A stretch of DNA of 64,000 nt from Magicicada septendecula (GCA_034769895.1 CM068369.1:430987479-431051478), one strand, 5' to 3'. Positions 34,612 to 44,352 are shown, numbered from the stretch's first letter. A program made the numbers and translations. Notes: generated by a model from the sequence alone, not told the origin.

Positions 34612-37395
34612 AAGGGCCATAATAAGTCCGATGGCAGGGTAGCCCCCTTGCTAAAGCCATCTGTGCTGCGAAGCGTAATGCTAAGCTCCACAGATGGCCC
34701 ATTGGTAAGAATCCCTGCAGTCCGCGGTGATAGTCCCATCCAAGACCCAGCATCTAATGAAGTTTCGCGGGTTCAGCCTTCTGCTGGTCCTGCTCCAAAT
34801 TCTGAACCTGTCCGCGGCGAAGGTCCCTCTAAGGCCCGCCGAGCATCTGGTGATTCTTCGCGGGACCAAACTTCAGTTGGTCCTGCTAAGGACCACCAAC
34901 AAACTCCAGCTACTTTGCAGGCCCGGCATAATTCCGATCCTGCAGAGAGCCATAAAGCATCAGACCATCCCGCGGGGGATCAGCCTTGTGCTGGTCCTTC
35001 TAAGGGTCGCCAATCCTCTGTTCCTTCGCAGGCCCAGCCTTCTGCTGTTTCTGCTAAGGAGCACGAAACATCTGTCCCTACCGTGAGGGACCAGCCTTGT
35101 GTTGGTCCTTCCCAGGACCCACTATCCATTGCCTATGCCGCAGCCCTCGGCGCTACGTTGTCGTCGGACTCCGAGATCGTGGCGTGGAACGCCAACGGCC
35201 TCGCTTCCCGGCATTCTGAGCTCTTAGAGTTCGTTGCCCGTCACAAGCCCGATGTGCTTCTTCTTGGCGAGACGCACCTGACCCCGCATCGTCGTTTCCG
35301 ACTACCCAACTACGTGTGCCACCGGGATGACCGGTCGGGTCGCGCAGGAGGGGGCACAGCCATCGCGGTGAAGGCGAGTCTTCGCCATCACCGCGTTGTC
35401 CTGCCTCAGCGGCGGAACCTCGAGTGCACCGCGGTCGAGCTCCATGGTGCTCTCGGCGGTCTACTCGTGGTTTCCGCCTACAAGCCTCCACACACGGAGC
35501 TCCTGTCGAACGATCTGGAGGCCGTCTTTGGAGCACACAGGAGGGTAGTCCTGGCGGGCGACCTGAACTGTAAGCACCCCGATTGGGGGAGCCGCTTGGC
35601 GAACCCAAACGGGACCCGCTTACGCAGGTATGCTGATGCGGCTCGGGTCACAGTCATGGGTCCTACCGGGCCTACATACTATCCCTCGAGGGCTAACTCC
35701 CGCCCTGACGTATTGGACATTGCCGCGGTCAGGGGCGTTTATTGCCCGGTCCACGTCTCCGTCATTTCGGAATTGTCCTCGGACCATTGCCCTATCAGTG
35801 TGCATATAGCTACCCAGCACGCCACCGTCCGCGACGAGCGGCGGGTAATCGAGTGGGACCGCTTTGGCCCGGCGTTCAGTCGCCGCCTACCAGAGCATAT
35901 CCCGCTCGACACTACCCAGCATGTCGAAGAGGCAGTTGCCGTATTCGACACAGCCGTAGTCTCGGCGGTTGACGTGTCCTCCCGGATGAAGCCGGGGCTC
36001 ACGCCCGACTATCAGCGGATCCCCGAAGAGGTGTCTCAGCTCGCTTGCGAGAGGAATCGCCTCCGGAGACGCTGGCAGAGGACTCGTGACCCGGCGGACA
36101 AGGCTGCGTTCAACAGAGCGTCCGGCAAGTTGCGTCGTGACATGCTGGCGTTCCGTAGACGTAACTGGGAGCTAGCTGTAACACAGATGGATGGCCCTGC
36201 TGAGGACCGTAATGTCTGGCGGATTCCCAGTGCCCTAACGGGAAAGCGCAAACGCGCGCCTCTCCCCGCACTGGCCGGACCTGGCGGTCAACCCCTTGGC
36301 CGCCCCCTCGAAAAGGCCGAGTTCTTGGCTGACAGTTTAGAGCGTCAGTTCGCTCCCAACCCATCCAAGAACCCGGCCTTCACTGAGCACATCTGCCGCG
36401 AGGTAGAGCGCTTTCTATCGGCCGGTATCACAGTCCAACCGGAGCCCATCTCCCCGGAGGAGGTCTCTGAGAGGATTGTTCAGCTCAAGCCCCGGAAGGC
36501 GCCTGGCCCGGACGGAGTCATGAATTCCGCCCTCCATCGCCTTCCGGAGCGAGGAACCCAGTTCCTCACTGACCTGTTCAATTCATGCCTCAGACTGGCC
36601 TATTTTCCGGTGAAATGGAAAACGGCTACCGTCATTGTGATACCGAAGCCGGGAAAGAATTCTTCTCGAGTGGAGAACCTCAGGCCCATCAGCCTCTTGT
36701 CCGCGACGTCCAAGGTTTTTGAGCGTCTGATCCAGCGTAGGATCCGCGACCATCTAGAAAGACTAGACGTGCTGATCCCCGAACAGTTCGGCTTTCGTGA
36801 GCTGCACTCCTCGACTCATCAGCTGATGAGACTCGTGGAATGCATAACCGAGGCTGGCTGCCAGGGCAAACAGACGGCTGCGATCTTCCTAGACGTAGAG
36901 AAAGCCTTTGACCGCGTGTGGCACGAGGGTGTCCTCTACAAACTCACGGAGGTCCTTCTCCCAGACTGCTACGATCACTTGATCGGCAGCTTTCTGCGAG
37001 ACCGTAGCTTCCGAGTGAGAGTAGACCACGCTCTCTCTTCGGAGAGGCGTATTACCGCTGGTGTCCCTCAGGGAAGTGTCCTTGGGCCTCTCCTGTTCTC
37101 GTTGTTTGTCAACGACACGCCCCGAGTTCCTGGAGTGAAACTGTCGCTGTTCGCGGACGACACTGCGGCTTTTGCCTCAGAGCCGAACGCGAGTTATGCG
37201 CCCGTTAAGCTCCAGCGCCAACTCGACGCGTATGTCGGGTGGACCGATGACTGGAGAGTTGCCGTTAACGCTTCCAAGAGCGCCGCGGTAATATTCTCGC
37301 GAAAACGCAAGCGGCCTCGGCCGCTTAAAGTAGGCCCCGTCGAGGTGCCCTGGACCAACAGCGTCAAGTACCTCGGGATCCACGTGGATTCCTGA
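34609..37395 (+). CDS. Chimeric ORF: A gag N-terminus fused to B' EN-RT
   Basis: Residues 1 to about 189 are the Pro/Ser/Asp-rich N-terminus of element A ORF1, with DQP-x-x-GP-x-K repeats, ending LSSDSE. At 35178 the frame passes without a stop into the apurinic endonuclease of element B' (IVAWNANGLAS, LLLGETHLTP, LAGDLNCKHPDW, LSSDHCPI) and then RT (KAPGPDG, IPKPGK, FLDVEKAFDRVWH, AGVPQGSVLGPL, LFADDT). The fusion joins two elements by insertion plus loss of about 200 bp of A ORF1. The frame ends at TGA 37393-37395, where the sister family has DRRLTWRTH: an Arg codon (CGA to TGA) is the likely change. There is no ATG at the left edge; the A2 start is truncated, so translation is unproven. 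Confidence 0.8.
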   Translation: MKGHNKSDGRVAPLLKPSVLRSVMLSSTDGPLVRIPAVRGDSPIQDPASNEVSRVQPSAGPAPNSEPVRGEGPSKARRASGDSSRDQTSVGPAKDHQQTPATLQARHNSDPAESHKASDHPAGDQPCAGPSKGRQSSVPSQAQPSAVSAKEHETSVPTVRDQPCVGPSQDPLSIAYAAALGATLSSDSEIVAWNANGLASRHSELLEFVARHKPDVLLLGETHLTPHRRFRLPNYVCHRDDRSGRAGGGTAIAVKASLRHHRVVLPQRRNLECTAVELHGALGGLLVVSAYKPPHTELLSNDLEAVFGAHRRVVLAGDLNCKHPDWGSRLANPNGTRLRRYADAARVTVMGPTGPTYYPSRANSRPDVLDIAAVRGVYCPVHVSVISELSSDHCPISVHIATQHATVRDERRVIEWDRFGPAFSRRLPEHIPLDTTQHVEEAVAVFDTAVVSAVDVSSRMKPGLTPDYQRIPEEVSQLACERNRLRRRWQRTRDPADKAAFNRASGKLRRDMLAFRRRNWELAVTQMDGPAEDRNVWRIPSALTGKRKRAPLPALAGPGGQPLGRPLEKAEFLADSLERQFAPNPSKNPAFTEHICREVERFLSAGITVQPEPISPEEVSERIVQLKPRKAPGPDGVMNSALHRLPERGTQFLTDLFNSCLRLAYFPVKWKTATVIVIPKPGKNSSRVENLRPISLLSATSKVFERLIQRRIRDHLERLDVLIPEQFGFRELHSSTHQLMRLVECITEAGCQGKQTAAIFLDVEKAFDRVWHEGVLYKLTEVLLPDCYDHLIGSFLRDRSFRVRVDHALSSERRITAGVPQGSVLGPLLFSLFVNDTPRVPGVKLSLFADDTAAFASEPNASYAPVKLQRQLDAYVGWTDDWRVAVNASKSAAVIFSRKRKRPRPLKVGPVEVPWTNSVKYLGIHVDS

Positions 37396-37833
37396 CTCAC
37401 CTGGCGAACCCATGCAAGTTACATCCGACAACGCGCTTCGGCGCAACTCAGTAGACTCTGGCCCGTGCTATCTAATCCGGCAATGACCCCCCGGCTAGGT
37501 AAGCTCATAGTCAACACGTACGTGTTGCCAGTGATTACCTACGCCTGTCCTGTTTGGGGATACCTGGCTCGTGGTCATAGAATCACGCTCCAGAGCGTAC
37601 TCGACCGGGGACTGAAGCTCGCGTGCAAAGTCCCCCGGAGGTACTCTTCTCGTCTTTTGAGGAGAGGACTCGGTGTCCGCTCTCTTGATGACACCGTGAG
37701 ACGCCTGGCGCGACGATTCTATGTTCGTTCCGACAGAGTGACCCACAATTCCCTCATTGCCGGACTTGGTAAATACACCCCGCGACCAGGTGAGTCCTGG
37801 AAGCGACCTCGTTTGCTAGTCCCGGTGGTATAA
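37396..37833 (+). CDS. B' ORF2 C-terminus after nonsense codon
   Basis: In frame with the chimeric ORF beyond the TGA at 37393. It encodes LTWRTHASYIRQRA, LGKLIVNTYVLPVITYACPV and SSRLLRRGLGVRSLDD, matching residues at the C-terminus of B ORF2, and stops at 37831-37833. Only the one nonsense codon separates it from the rest. Confidence 0.8.
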   Translation, partial: LTWRTHASYIRQRASAQLSRLWPVLSNPAMTPRLGKLIVNTYVLPVITYACPVWGYLARGHRITLQSVLDRGLKLACKVPRRYSSRLLRRGLGVRSLDDTVRRLARRFYVRSDRVTHNSLIAGLGKYTPRPGESWKRPRLLVPVV

Positions 37834-37954
37834 TCCACCAATCGCAGGTCTTTTCAGACCCCCCCCCCATAAGTAGATAAAAGTATATATTGAACTCCAA
37901 CAGACCCAGTGGCAGGAGTCCTTTCTGAGACTCGGGACACTGTACTACTCGCGA

Positions 37955-37971
37955 CCCGCGCTTCGCGCGGG
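37955..37971 (+). other. GC hairpin in B' 3' UTR
   Basis: CCCGCGCTTCGCGCGGG forms a 7-bp stem with a 3-nt loop about 20 bp from the B' 3' end. A role in RT recognition is possible but inferred. Confidence 0.5.
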
Positions 37972-37992
37972 CCGCGCAACCCCCAGTTGTGT

Positions 37993-39287
37993 GTGCCTCA
38001 GTGCACCGATTGGCATACCCTCCTACGGGAGCTGAATTTAGTAGTGCCGTCTGGGCGAGTTGAGGCCAAAAGCCAAGGCTCGTCCATTCGACTGTTTCCG
38101 AAGTCGATCCAGGACTTTCGGGCTTGCCAGAAATTCCTGGCCGACTCCGGTCGCGCTTTCACACCTTCCCCCTCCCGGAGGAGAGGGAACTCAAGATTGT
38201 GGTGTCCGGGATTCCCCACGACACACCGATCTTGTGGATCTGGGAGGATCTGGCGGAGAAGGGTTTCTTCCCTACCTCCGTTGTCCCTCTCCTATCCGGT
38301 GATCGGAAAAGGAAAAGTAATTCCTTTTACATCAGGATCCAGAAGGTTGGTTCCTTTGCAGAAGTGTATAACCTGGAAACCATTCTGTGCCTCCGGGTAC
38401 AGGTTAGGGCATTTAGTAGTAAGCCTGGGCCTTCCCAGTGCTTTCAATGCCAGCGATTCGGCCACTCATCGGCCTTTTGTAAGATGCCGCCGCGTTGTGT
38501 ACGCTGCGGGGAGGCCCACAACGAGAATTGTCCCGTTGTGAAGCCTCAAACCGCGACGTGCTGCAACTGCGGAGGTAGCCACCCGGCTAACTTTAAAGGT
38601 TGTACCCATTTTAAGAAGGCCCTAAAGAAACAGCAGCGGGAGCAAAACCGTCAGGTTGAACCTCCTCGCCCAGCTCCTAGACCCTCGAAGCGGGCGGCAG
38701 TCCAACCACCCGCCTCAGCATCTACGGCTCTTCCTGCGGCTCCTGCCGCTGGAGGAACCATAACATACGCTGCAGCGGTCGCTATGGCGCCTACTGTGGG
38801 CCCCAGAACCTCAGCACCTGCCGGAGTGCCTTCTCCTCAAGCGGCAACGCCCGCAGTACCCCCCTCACAGGCCCAGCCGCCTAAGAAACGGCGCGCTAAG
38901 CGCAAGAATCGAAAGCCACTTGTGGCAAAACAACTCTACCCGGAGGCTAACAACGCCCCTCCGGCTGCCCAGCAACTACCCGGCCAGGAGCCTGCTCCTG
39001 TTGCCCAGGCCCCTGCGATTTCCATGGAAATCTCGTCAGCCCCCGAGCAGCCAGCTCCAATTGCCCACCCTCCCCTGGAGGCGGCATCTGCATCTTCCGC
39101 GGCCCCAGCGCCGGCTAGTCAGGCCCCTGTGCCCGGTGGTTCACCACTGGTCACTGAGGCTCAGCTGATGGCCTGGGTCAGCGGCATTGTCCCGAAAATC
39201 CTTGTTGCTCGGGATGTCCCGACAATACTCATGGCGATCCTAACATCGCTGATCGCCCTGATCGTCCCCTCATCTAACCATAGCTAG
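37993..39287 (+). pseudogene. gag: A2 ORF1 (gag) remainder with zinc knuckles, frameshifted
   Basis: Resumes element A ORF1 at CVPQCTDWHTLLREL. A deletion of one T at about 38157 shifts the frame relative to A1 (ORF from 38124 onward carries the rest). Three Jockey-type knuckles are intact (CFQCQRFGHSSAFC, CVRCGEAHNENC, CCNCGGSHPANFKGC), followed by a Pro/Ala-rich tail. The stop TAG at 39285 overlaps the old ORF2 start. Gag would form RNA-protein particles; this copy cannot make the full protein. Confidence 0.85.
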
Positions 39288-41958
39288 ACAGTTCCGGTTC
39301 GTCGCGTGGAATGCAGATGGCATTCCGGCGCGTCGGGCCGAACTGGCAGCTTTCCTTGTCGAGTACGACGCAGATGTCGTACTCCTCTCTGAAACTCATC
39401 TTGCCCCTAACCGGCGATTTTCCCTGCCAGCCTATGCTTGCTACAGGAAAGACAGGAATGGTCCCGATCGCCACCGAGCATCTGGCGGAGTGGCGATCTT
39501 AGTCCACAGGCGACACTCTCATAGAGAACTCCCTACCCCTGAAACTACCCTCATCGAAGCATGTGCTGTGGCGCTGGATGTAGCCGGCCTGGAGGTGCGC
39601 TTTGTTTCTGCGTACCTCCCGCCCGGCCATCGAGCTCCACCGCACGAGGAGTGGGACGCCCTCCTAGACAGCGATCTCCCAACCATCGTAGCCGGAGACC
39701 TTAATGCCAAGCATCCCTCTTGGAACAGCAGAACGTCAAACCCCTACGGCAATTCTCTCCGTAGGGCTGTCGAAGATGATCCCAGAGTCCTCATCATCGG
39801 CCCGTCCGAACCGACACACTTTCCCACTGCGGGTTATCCGCCGGATGTCCTTGATATTGTAATTGTCAAGGCCATCCCCTTTCATCTACAAGTCAGCGCG
39901 GTGTCGGACCTATCGTCCGATCACGACCCCCTACTTGTAACTGTCTTGCTGCCGTCGGTCTCACGCCGACTTCCCGATCATCCTGTTAGGAGAGTCAATT
40001 GGCGATCCTACCATGATGATCTGGCCAGGCAGTTGCCATCTGTCCCTCTGGACCCACTCGTCTCTTGTGACGACGTGGATCTCCGGGTACATCAGCTCCA
40101 GGACCTTGTCCAGTCTGCAATGGACAAAAACACCTATACTGTTCCGGTGAGTAATAAACGCTCCGACCTTCCTGCGGAAGTTCTCCAAGCCATCCGATTA
40201 CGGCGCCAGCTCCGCCGCAGATGGCACCATACCCGTGATCCTGCCGCTAGACGGCGCTTTCGAGCCCAGTCGGAACACGTCTCGCAGCTTCTGCTTGACG
40301 TAAACGTGAATCGATGGGACTCCTATTTGGAGTCCTTGGAAGTCGACCACGCCTCCGTATGGAGAGTCGCTGGTAGACTAAAAGGCGAAAAGAGGACTCG
40401 CCATCCCTTGAATACCCCGGACGGCACTGTATACTCTGCAGAAGGCAAGGCGGAGGTCTTCGCCGACTGTATTGAGGAACAGTTCACCGTCCATAGAGGC
40501 ATCTCTGACCCGGCTCATTTGGCCGTCGTCAGGGACTTCCTATCTGGATACTTTTCTGCCCCCATTGATCCTCCTATTTCGGTCGACGAGGATGACCTTG
40601 CGTCTGTCCTAAGCCGACTGAAGAAGAGAAAGGCCCCTGGCCCCGATCGCATCGGCGCCGCTGCGTTGCAGAATCTCCCGCCTTCGGCAGTTGACGTTCT
40701 TCTTGAGCTGTTCAACTCCTGTCTCCGGCTGAGTTACTTCCCTCGCCTGTGGAAAACTGCTAACGTCATCATGATCCAGAAATCTAAAAAGCCGCCCACG
40801 CTACCTGGAAGCTACCGCCCAATATCACTATTGCCAGTAATCTCGAAGGTATTCGAGCGTCTTCTCCTGGCCCGTATTCGGCCCCTGGTGGATGGTTTCA
40901 TCCGCGAGGAGCAGTTTGGGTTTAGGCCGAGGCACTCGACTACTCTTCAGCTAGTACGGGTTGTCACCTATCTAGCCGACGCCGCCAACAATCATCAGGC
41001 AACAGGCGCTGTCCTGTTGGATGTGAGCAAAGCCTTCGATAAAGTCTGGCACGAAGGCCTGCTCTACAAACTGGCGCCCTCGCCAATCCCGACATCTATC
41101 GTCCACTTGCTCCGATCCTATCTGACGGATCGCACCTTCAGGATCAGCGTAGATGGGGCGTTCTCTCGGGTTCGCCCTGTCTCCGCCGGCGTCCCACAAG
41201 GATCTGTCCTCGGCCCCGTTCTGTATGTACTGTACACGAACGATCTGCCTGTTTATCCCGGGGTCACGTTATCTCTATTTGCCGACGACGCGATGTTTCA
41301 TTTTAGCTCGCTTTCGCCTTGGCGGACGAGCGTAATGTTACAACGCCAGTTGGCTATGCTTCCGGACTGGCTAAGGAAATGGCGGGTAGCGATCAATACG
41401 GAGAAATCCGAGGCGATCTGCTTTACGCATAAGTCCATTTCCCGATGCCAATCCCTCTCCTCAGAGGGGAGACCCATCAACTGGACCGAGACGGTGAAGT
41501 ACCTCGGTGTTCGGCTTGATCGGCACTTAAACTTCAACGCCCACGTGACCTCAACCCTCAACTTGGCTCGTGGCGTCAGAGCCAATCTATCACCTATGCT
41601 TTCGCGGAACAGCTGCCTGGCTGTCCGTACCAAACTCACATTGTATCTACTGTTCCTCCGAACAGTACTCACTTATGCGGCACCCGCCTGGTGGCCTCTC
41701 CTGTCGGCCACCAACAGGCATAGGCTGACTACATTTCAGAACTGGACCCTACGCTCCCTCACGGGGTCCCCGTGGTATGTGCGAAATACCGCCATACATC
41801 GGGGTCTCCGTGTTCCCACCTTAGAGGTCTTCGTCTGGTCCCTGGCAACGAATTTGTTCGCCAAGGCAGGCGAGTCCTCTTACCCGCACCTCCGAAGGCT
41901 TAACAGCATGGACAATGCACCGCCCCTCGCCGCGTCAGGCGCCCTAGGGCGCTGCTAG
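39280..41958 (+). CDS. A2 ORF2: endonuclease-RT (start codon lost)
   Basis: Open from 39280 to 41958 and nearly identical to A1 ORF2. The initiating ATG is ATA here (39280-39282), and the first usable alternative is a GTG at 39490, which would remove the first endonuclease motif. EN boxes: AWNADGI, LSETHLAP, AGDLNAKHPSW, LSSDHDPLL. RT boxes: RKAPGPDRIG, YRPISLLP, LLDVSKAFDKVWH, AGVPQGSVLGPV, FADDAMFHF. A 1-bp deletion at about 41926 changes the last residues (ends ASGALGRC). One extra codon (Asp) lies near residue 168. Confidence 0.88.
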   Translation: MARQFRFVAWNADGIPARRAELAAFLVEYDADVVLLSETHLAPNRRFSLPAYACYRKDRNGPDRHRASGGVAILVHRRHSHRELPTPETTLIEACAVALDVAGLEVRFVSAYLPPGHRAPPHEEWDALLDSDLPTIVAGDLNAKHPSWNSRTSNPYGNSLRRAVEDDPRVLIIGPSEPTHFPTAGYPPDVLDIVIVKAIPFHLQVSAVSDLSSDHDPLLVTVLLPSVSRRLPDHPVRRVNWRSYHDDLARQLPSVPLDPLVSCDDVDLRVHQLQDLVQSAMDKNTYTVPVSNKRSDLPAEVLQAIRLRRQLRRRWHHTRDPAARRRFRAQSEHVSQLLLDVNVNRWDSYLESLEVDHASVWRVAGRLKGEKRTRHPLNTPDGTVYSAEGKAEVFADCIEEQFTVHRGISDPAHLAVVRDFLSGYFSAPIDPPISVDEDDLASVLSRLKKRKAPGPDRIGAAALQNLPPSAVDVLLELFNSCLRLSYFPRLWKTANVIMIQKSKKPPTLPGSYRPISLLPVISKVFERLLLARIRPLVDGFIREEQFGFRPRHSTTLQLVRVVTYLADAANNHQATGAVLLDVSKAFDKVWHEGLLYKLAPSPIPTSIVHLLRSYLTDRTFRISVDGAFSRVRPVSAGVPQGSVLGPVLYVLYTNDLPVYPGVTLSLFADDAMFHFSSLSPWRTSVMLQRQLAMLPDWLRKWRVAINTEKSEAICFTHKSISRCQSLSSEGRPINWTETVKYLGVRLDRHLNFNAHVTSTLNLARGVRANLSPMLSRNSCLAVRTKLTLYLLFLRTVLTYAAPAWWPLLSATNRHRLTTFQNWTLRSLTGSPWYVRNTAIHRGLRVPTLEVFVWSLATNLFAKAGESSYPHLRRLNSMDNAPPLAASGALGRC

Positions 41959-42221
41959 ACGACCCCCCCTAAGTTCATCACATGAACCCCCCAGAATCGA
42001 ATCCCCCAACCTTCTGGAAATCTGCACCGATCACCATCAAATCACTACCTGCGCCTGCCGAAACTGTAGTAAATCATGCTGCGGCAGATTGAATGGATAG
42101 ATTATTGCCAGCATCGGCTTTGCCGATTTGGCAGGGCCTTGATCCGGGACATGGGCTCTCGCGAGGTTGTGCAAATGCCTTCCTTGCGAAAGCCGACTGC
42201 CCCGGTGATAAGTTCCGTCGA

Positions 42222-42235
42222 CTCGGCCGCTGCCT
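42222..42235. repeat. 14-bp target duplication (left) of reversed B
   Basis: CTCGGCCGCTGCCT, repeated at 44339-44352. The empty site is seen in A3 near 34035. Confidence 0.9.
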
Positions 42236-42381
42236 AAGTGGTCAGAGCTGTTGGGTTGAGCGTCGTGAGACGACCCAATGGTTTCCTAGTACCGAGCCTC
42301 CGGTAGGGGCTCCTGCCTAGTGGTCCTGTCCAGACGGAATATTGTTAATTAATTTTTAGTGGTCGCTACAACGACATGCTC

Positions 42382-42400
42382 GTACTAGGTCGACTAGTAC
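42382..42400. other. Palindrome at B ORF2 stop
   Basis: GTACTAG-GTCGA-CTAGTAC; the same hairpin is at 57659-57677 in the other B copy. The ORF2 stop codon lies within the stem. Confidence 0.6.
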
Positions 42401-42529
42401 AGTATTTGTCGAGGCCGTTTCCAAGATTCACCTGGACGTATTCGGTACTTGCCAAGGCCAGCTATGAGTGGGTTTGTCTGGGTCCTCGCAGCTCGGACGT
42501 AAAATTTACGTTCAAGTCGCCTTGCGGTG

Positions 42530-44338
42530 TCATCCAAGGAGCGGACACCGAGTCCGTCCTCTTCTCAGGAGACGAGAAGAAAACCGATAGGGGACTTTGG
42601 CCGTTAGCCGAAGCCCTCTATCGAGAACGCTTTGCAACCTTCTTTTATGAACGGTTGCGAGGTAACCCCAGACGGGAAGAGCGTAGGTAATGATCGGCAA
42701 CAGGTACGCGTTGACAATCAACTTACCCAGCTTGCGGGTCATAGCCTTGTTGGCAAGTAGCGGAAACAGTTGCGCGAGACGAGCGGACGCTTTCTTTCGC
42801 ATCGTCTCAGCGTGGGTACGCCAGGTGAGCCGACGATCTAGGTGGACACCGAGGTACTTAACTTCCCTCGACCAGGGCAGGTACGTTCTACCGAGTCTCA
42901 CTCGGCCTCGTGGTTCTTTCCGGCGCTTTGTGAATAGCACCGCGGAGCTCTTGGTTTCGTTGACGGCAACTTTCCAGCTTTCCGTCCACGTCGAATACGC
43001 ATCGAGTGCGCGCTGAAGTCGTGGGATAGCAAAGTCTGCGTTCCGATCGGCGGTATAGACCGCCGTGTCGTCGGCAAACAAAGCCATCTGGACTCCAGGC
43101 TCTCTGGGTGCGTCGTTGACATACACGGAGAACAGGAGAGGCCCTAGCACGCTACCCTGAGGTACCCCGGCTGTGATACGTCTCTCGGAAGAGACGTGGT
43201 CGTCTATTCGCACGCAGAAAGTCCTCTCCGTCAGAAAGCTAGCAATCAAGCGAAGGTAGCAATCTGGGAGCTGGATTTCCCGGAGCTTGAACAAGAGCCC
43301 GTCGTGCCAGACACTATCAAAGGCCTTTTCCACATCTAGGAAACAGGCGACAGTCTGCTCTTTCCGACACCCGGCGTCCGTGATGTATTCCACCAGTCTC
43401 ATCAGTTGATGAGTGGTGGAATGCCCCACACGAAAGCCGAACTGTTCGGGGACCAGTACATCGAAATTTCTTAGATGATCTAGTACTCTCCGTTGTACGA
43501 GACGTTCGAGGACCTTTGACGTGGCTGACAGTAGACTAATGGGCCGGAGGTTGCCGGGACGGGAAGCGTCCTTTCCCTGCTTCGGGATCACTATAACCGT
43601 TGCCTTACGCCATTTCTGGGGAAAATAGGCCAGTCTAAGACACGCGTTGAACAGCGCGACCAAGAAAAGTACTCCTCGCTCCGGGAGTCGAGTAAGAGCG
43701 GCGTTCGAGACGCCGTCCGGGCCAGGAGCTTTTCTCGGCACGAGTTCAACGAGCCGATCTGTGACCTCTTCCCTAGTAATGGGTTCGGGCTCCGAAGTGA
43801 TCGGAAGAGATAGAAAGTCTTCCACTTCGTTCTCGACTTCTTCGTCGAAGTCCCAGTCCATGGGCGGGTTAGGTGCGAACTGTCGCTCAAAACACGCGCC
43901 CAAGTACTCGGCCTTCGCCTCCGGGCGAGCCAGGATTTGACCGAAAGGTCCAGCAATGGCCGGGATGCGAGGCCGGCGCCTCTTCCCTACCAACGCCGAA
44001 GGTATCCGGTAAGGGCTACTTTCGTCCGATCCGTCCCCTGCTTGGGCCACGGCGAGTTCCCAACAGCGTCTCCGGTAGGCCTGCATTTCACGACGTAAAA
44101 TGCCGGTCGCCCGGTTGTACGCTGCCTTGTCGGCCGGATCACGGGTCCGCTGCCAGCGTCTCCGGAGGCGATTTCTCTCGCTAGCGAGAGCACTCGTCTC
44201 CTCAGGGATCCGCTGCCAGTGAGGCGTGACGCCAGGCTTCATCCTGGAAGACGCGTCGATCGCAGATACGACAGCCTCGTCAAACGCGGCAACTGCCTCG
44301 TCGACTTGGCGGACGGTTTCGAGTGGTCCCGCGTCTGG
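42530..44338 (-). CDS. Element B RT (5'-truncated, frameshifted end)
   Basis: The frame is open from the truncation point (the first internal Met is at 44242, MKPGVTPHWQRIPEE). It carries the RT palm and fingers: KAPGPDGVSN, VIPKQGKDAS, LRPISLLSATSKVLERL, FLDVEKAFDSVWH, AGVPQGSVLGPLLFSVYVND and LFADDTAVYT. A 4-bp insertion near 42556 (GGAC, also present at 63510) shifts the frame after SSRLLRRG, replacing the native C-terminus and ending at 42530. Confidence 0.85.
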   Translation of the reverse strand, partial: PDAGPLETVRQVDEAVAAFDEAVVSAIDASSRMKPGVTPHWQRIPEETSALASERNRLRRRWQRTRDPADKAAYNRATGILRREMQAYRRRCWELAVAQAGDGSDESSPYRIPSALVGKRRRPRIPAIAGPFGQILARPEAKAEYLGACFERQFAPNPPMDWDFDEEVENEVEDFLSLPITSEPEPITREEVTDRLVELVPRKAPGPDGVSNAALTRLPERGVLFLVALFNACLRLAYFPQKWRKATVIVIPKQGKDASRPGNLRPISLLSATSKVLERLVQRRVLDHLRNFDVLVPEQFGFRVGHSTTHQLMRLVEYITDAGCRKEQTVACFLDVEKAFDSVWHDGLLFKLREIQLPDCYLRLIASFLTERTFCVRIDDHVSSERRITAGVPQGSVLGPLLFSVYVNDAPREPGVQMALFADDTAVYTADRNADFAIPRLQRALDAYSTWTESWKVAVNETKSSAVLFTKRRKEPRGRVRLGRTYLPWSREVKYLGVHLDRRLTWRTHAETMRKKASARLAQLFPLLANKAMTRKLGKLIVNAYLLPIITYALPVWGYLATVHKRRLQSVLDRGLRLTAKVPYRFSSRLLRRGRTRCPLLG

Positions 44339-44352
44339 CTCGGCCGCTGCCT
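44339..44352. repeat. 14-bp target duplication (right) of reversed B
   Basis: CTCGGCCGCTGCCT, same as 42222-42235; the A2 3' UTR resumes here. Confidence 0.9.

Larger units (their letters stand above)
35178..37992 (+). mobile_element. Jockey-like element B' inserted in A2 ORF1
   Basis: Starts inside ORF2 (about 11 codons missing compared with B) and ends after a 150-bp 3' UTR with a C-run and a strong GC hairpin (37955-37971). Its protein is clearly related to B but diverged, so it is a separate family. A flanking target duplication is absent because A sequence equivalent to 58746-58946 is deleted at the site. Confidence 0.8.
37993..43046. repeat. Duplicated block, copy 1 (A plus B composite)
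   Basis: Collinear with 58947-64000 at an offset of about 20,954 bp, with only scattered substitutions and a few small indels. It includes the same reversed B with the same target duplication. Confidence 0.9.
42236..44338 (-). mobile_element. Element B, reversed copy in A2 3' UTR
   Basis: The minus-strand copy of element B is truncated within the endonuclease-RT linker (5' end at 44338) and ends at its native 3' terminus AGCTCTGACCACTT without a poly(A) tail. It is flanked by a 14-bp duplication, so it is a genuine target-primed insertion. Confidence 0.9.

Noticed and set aside
37861-37870. C-run after B' as a 3' tail
   Set aside because: The element continues for another 120 bp to its junction with A, so the run is internal.
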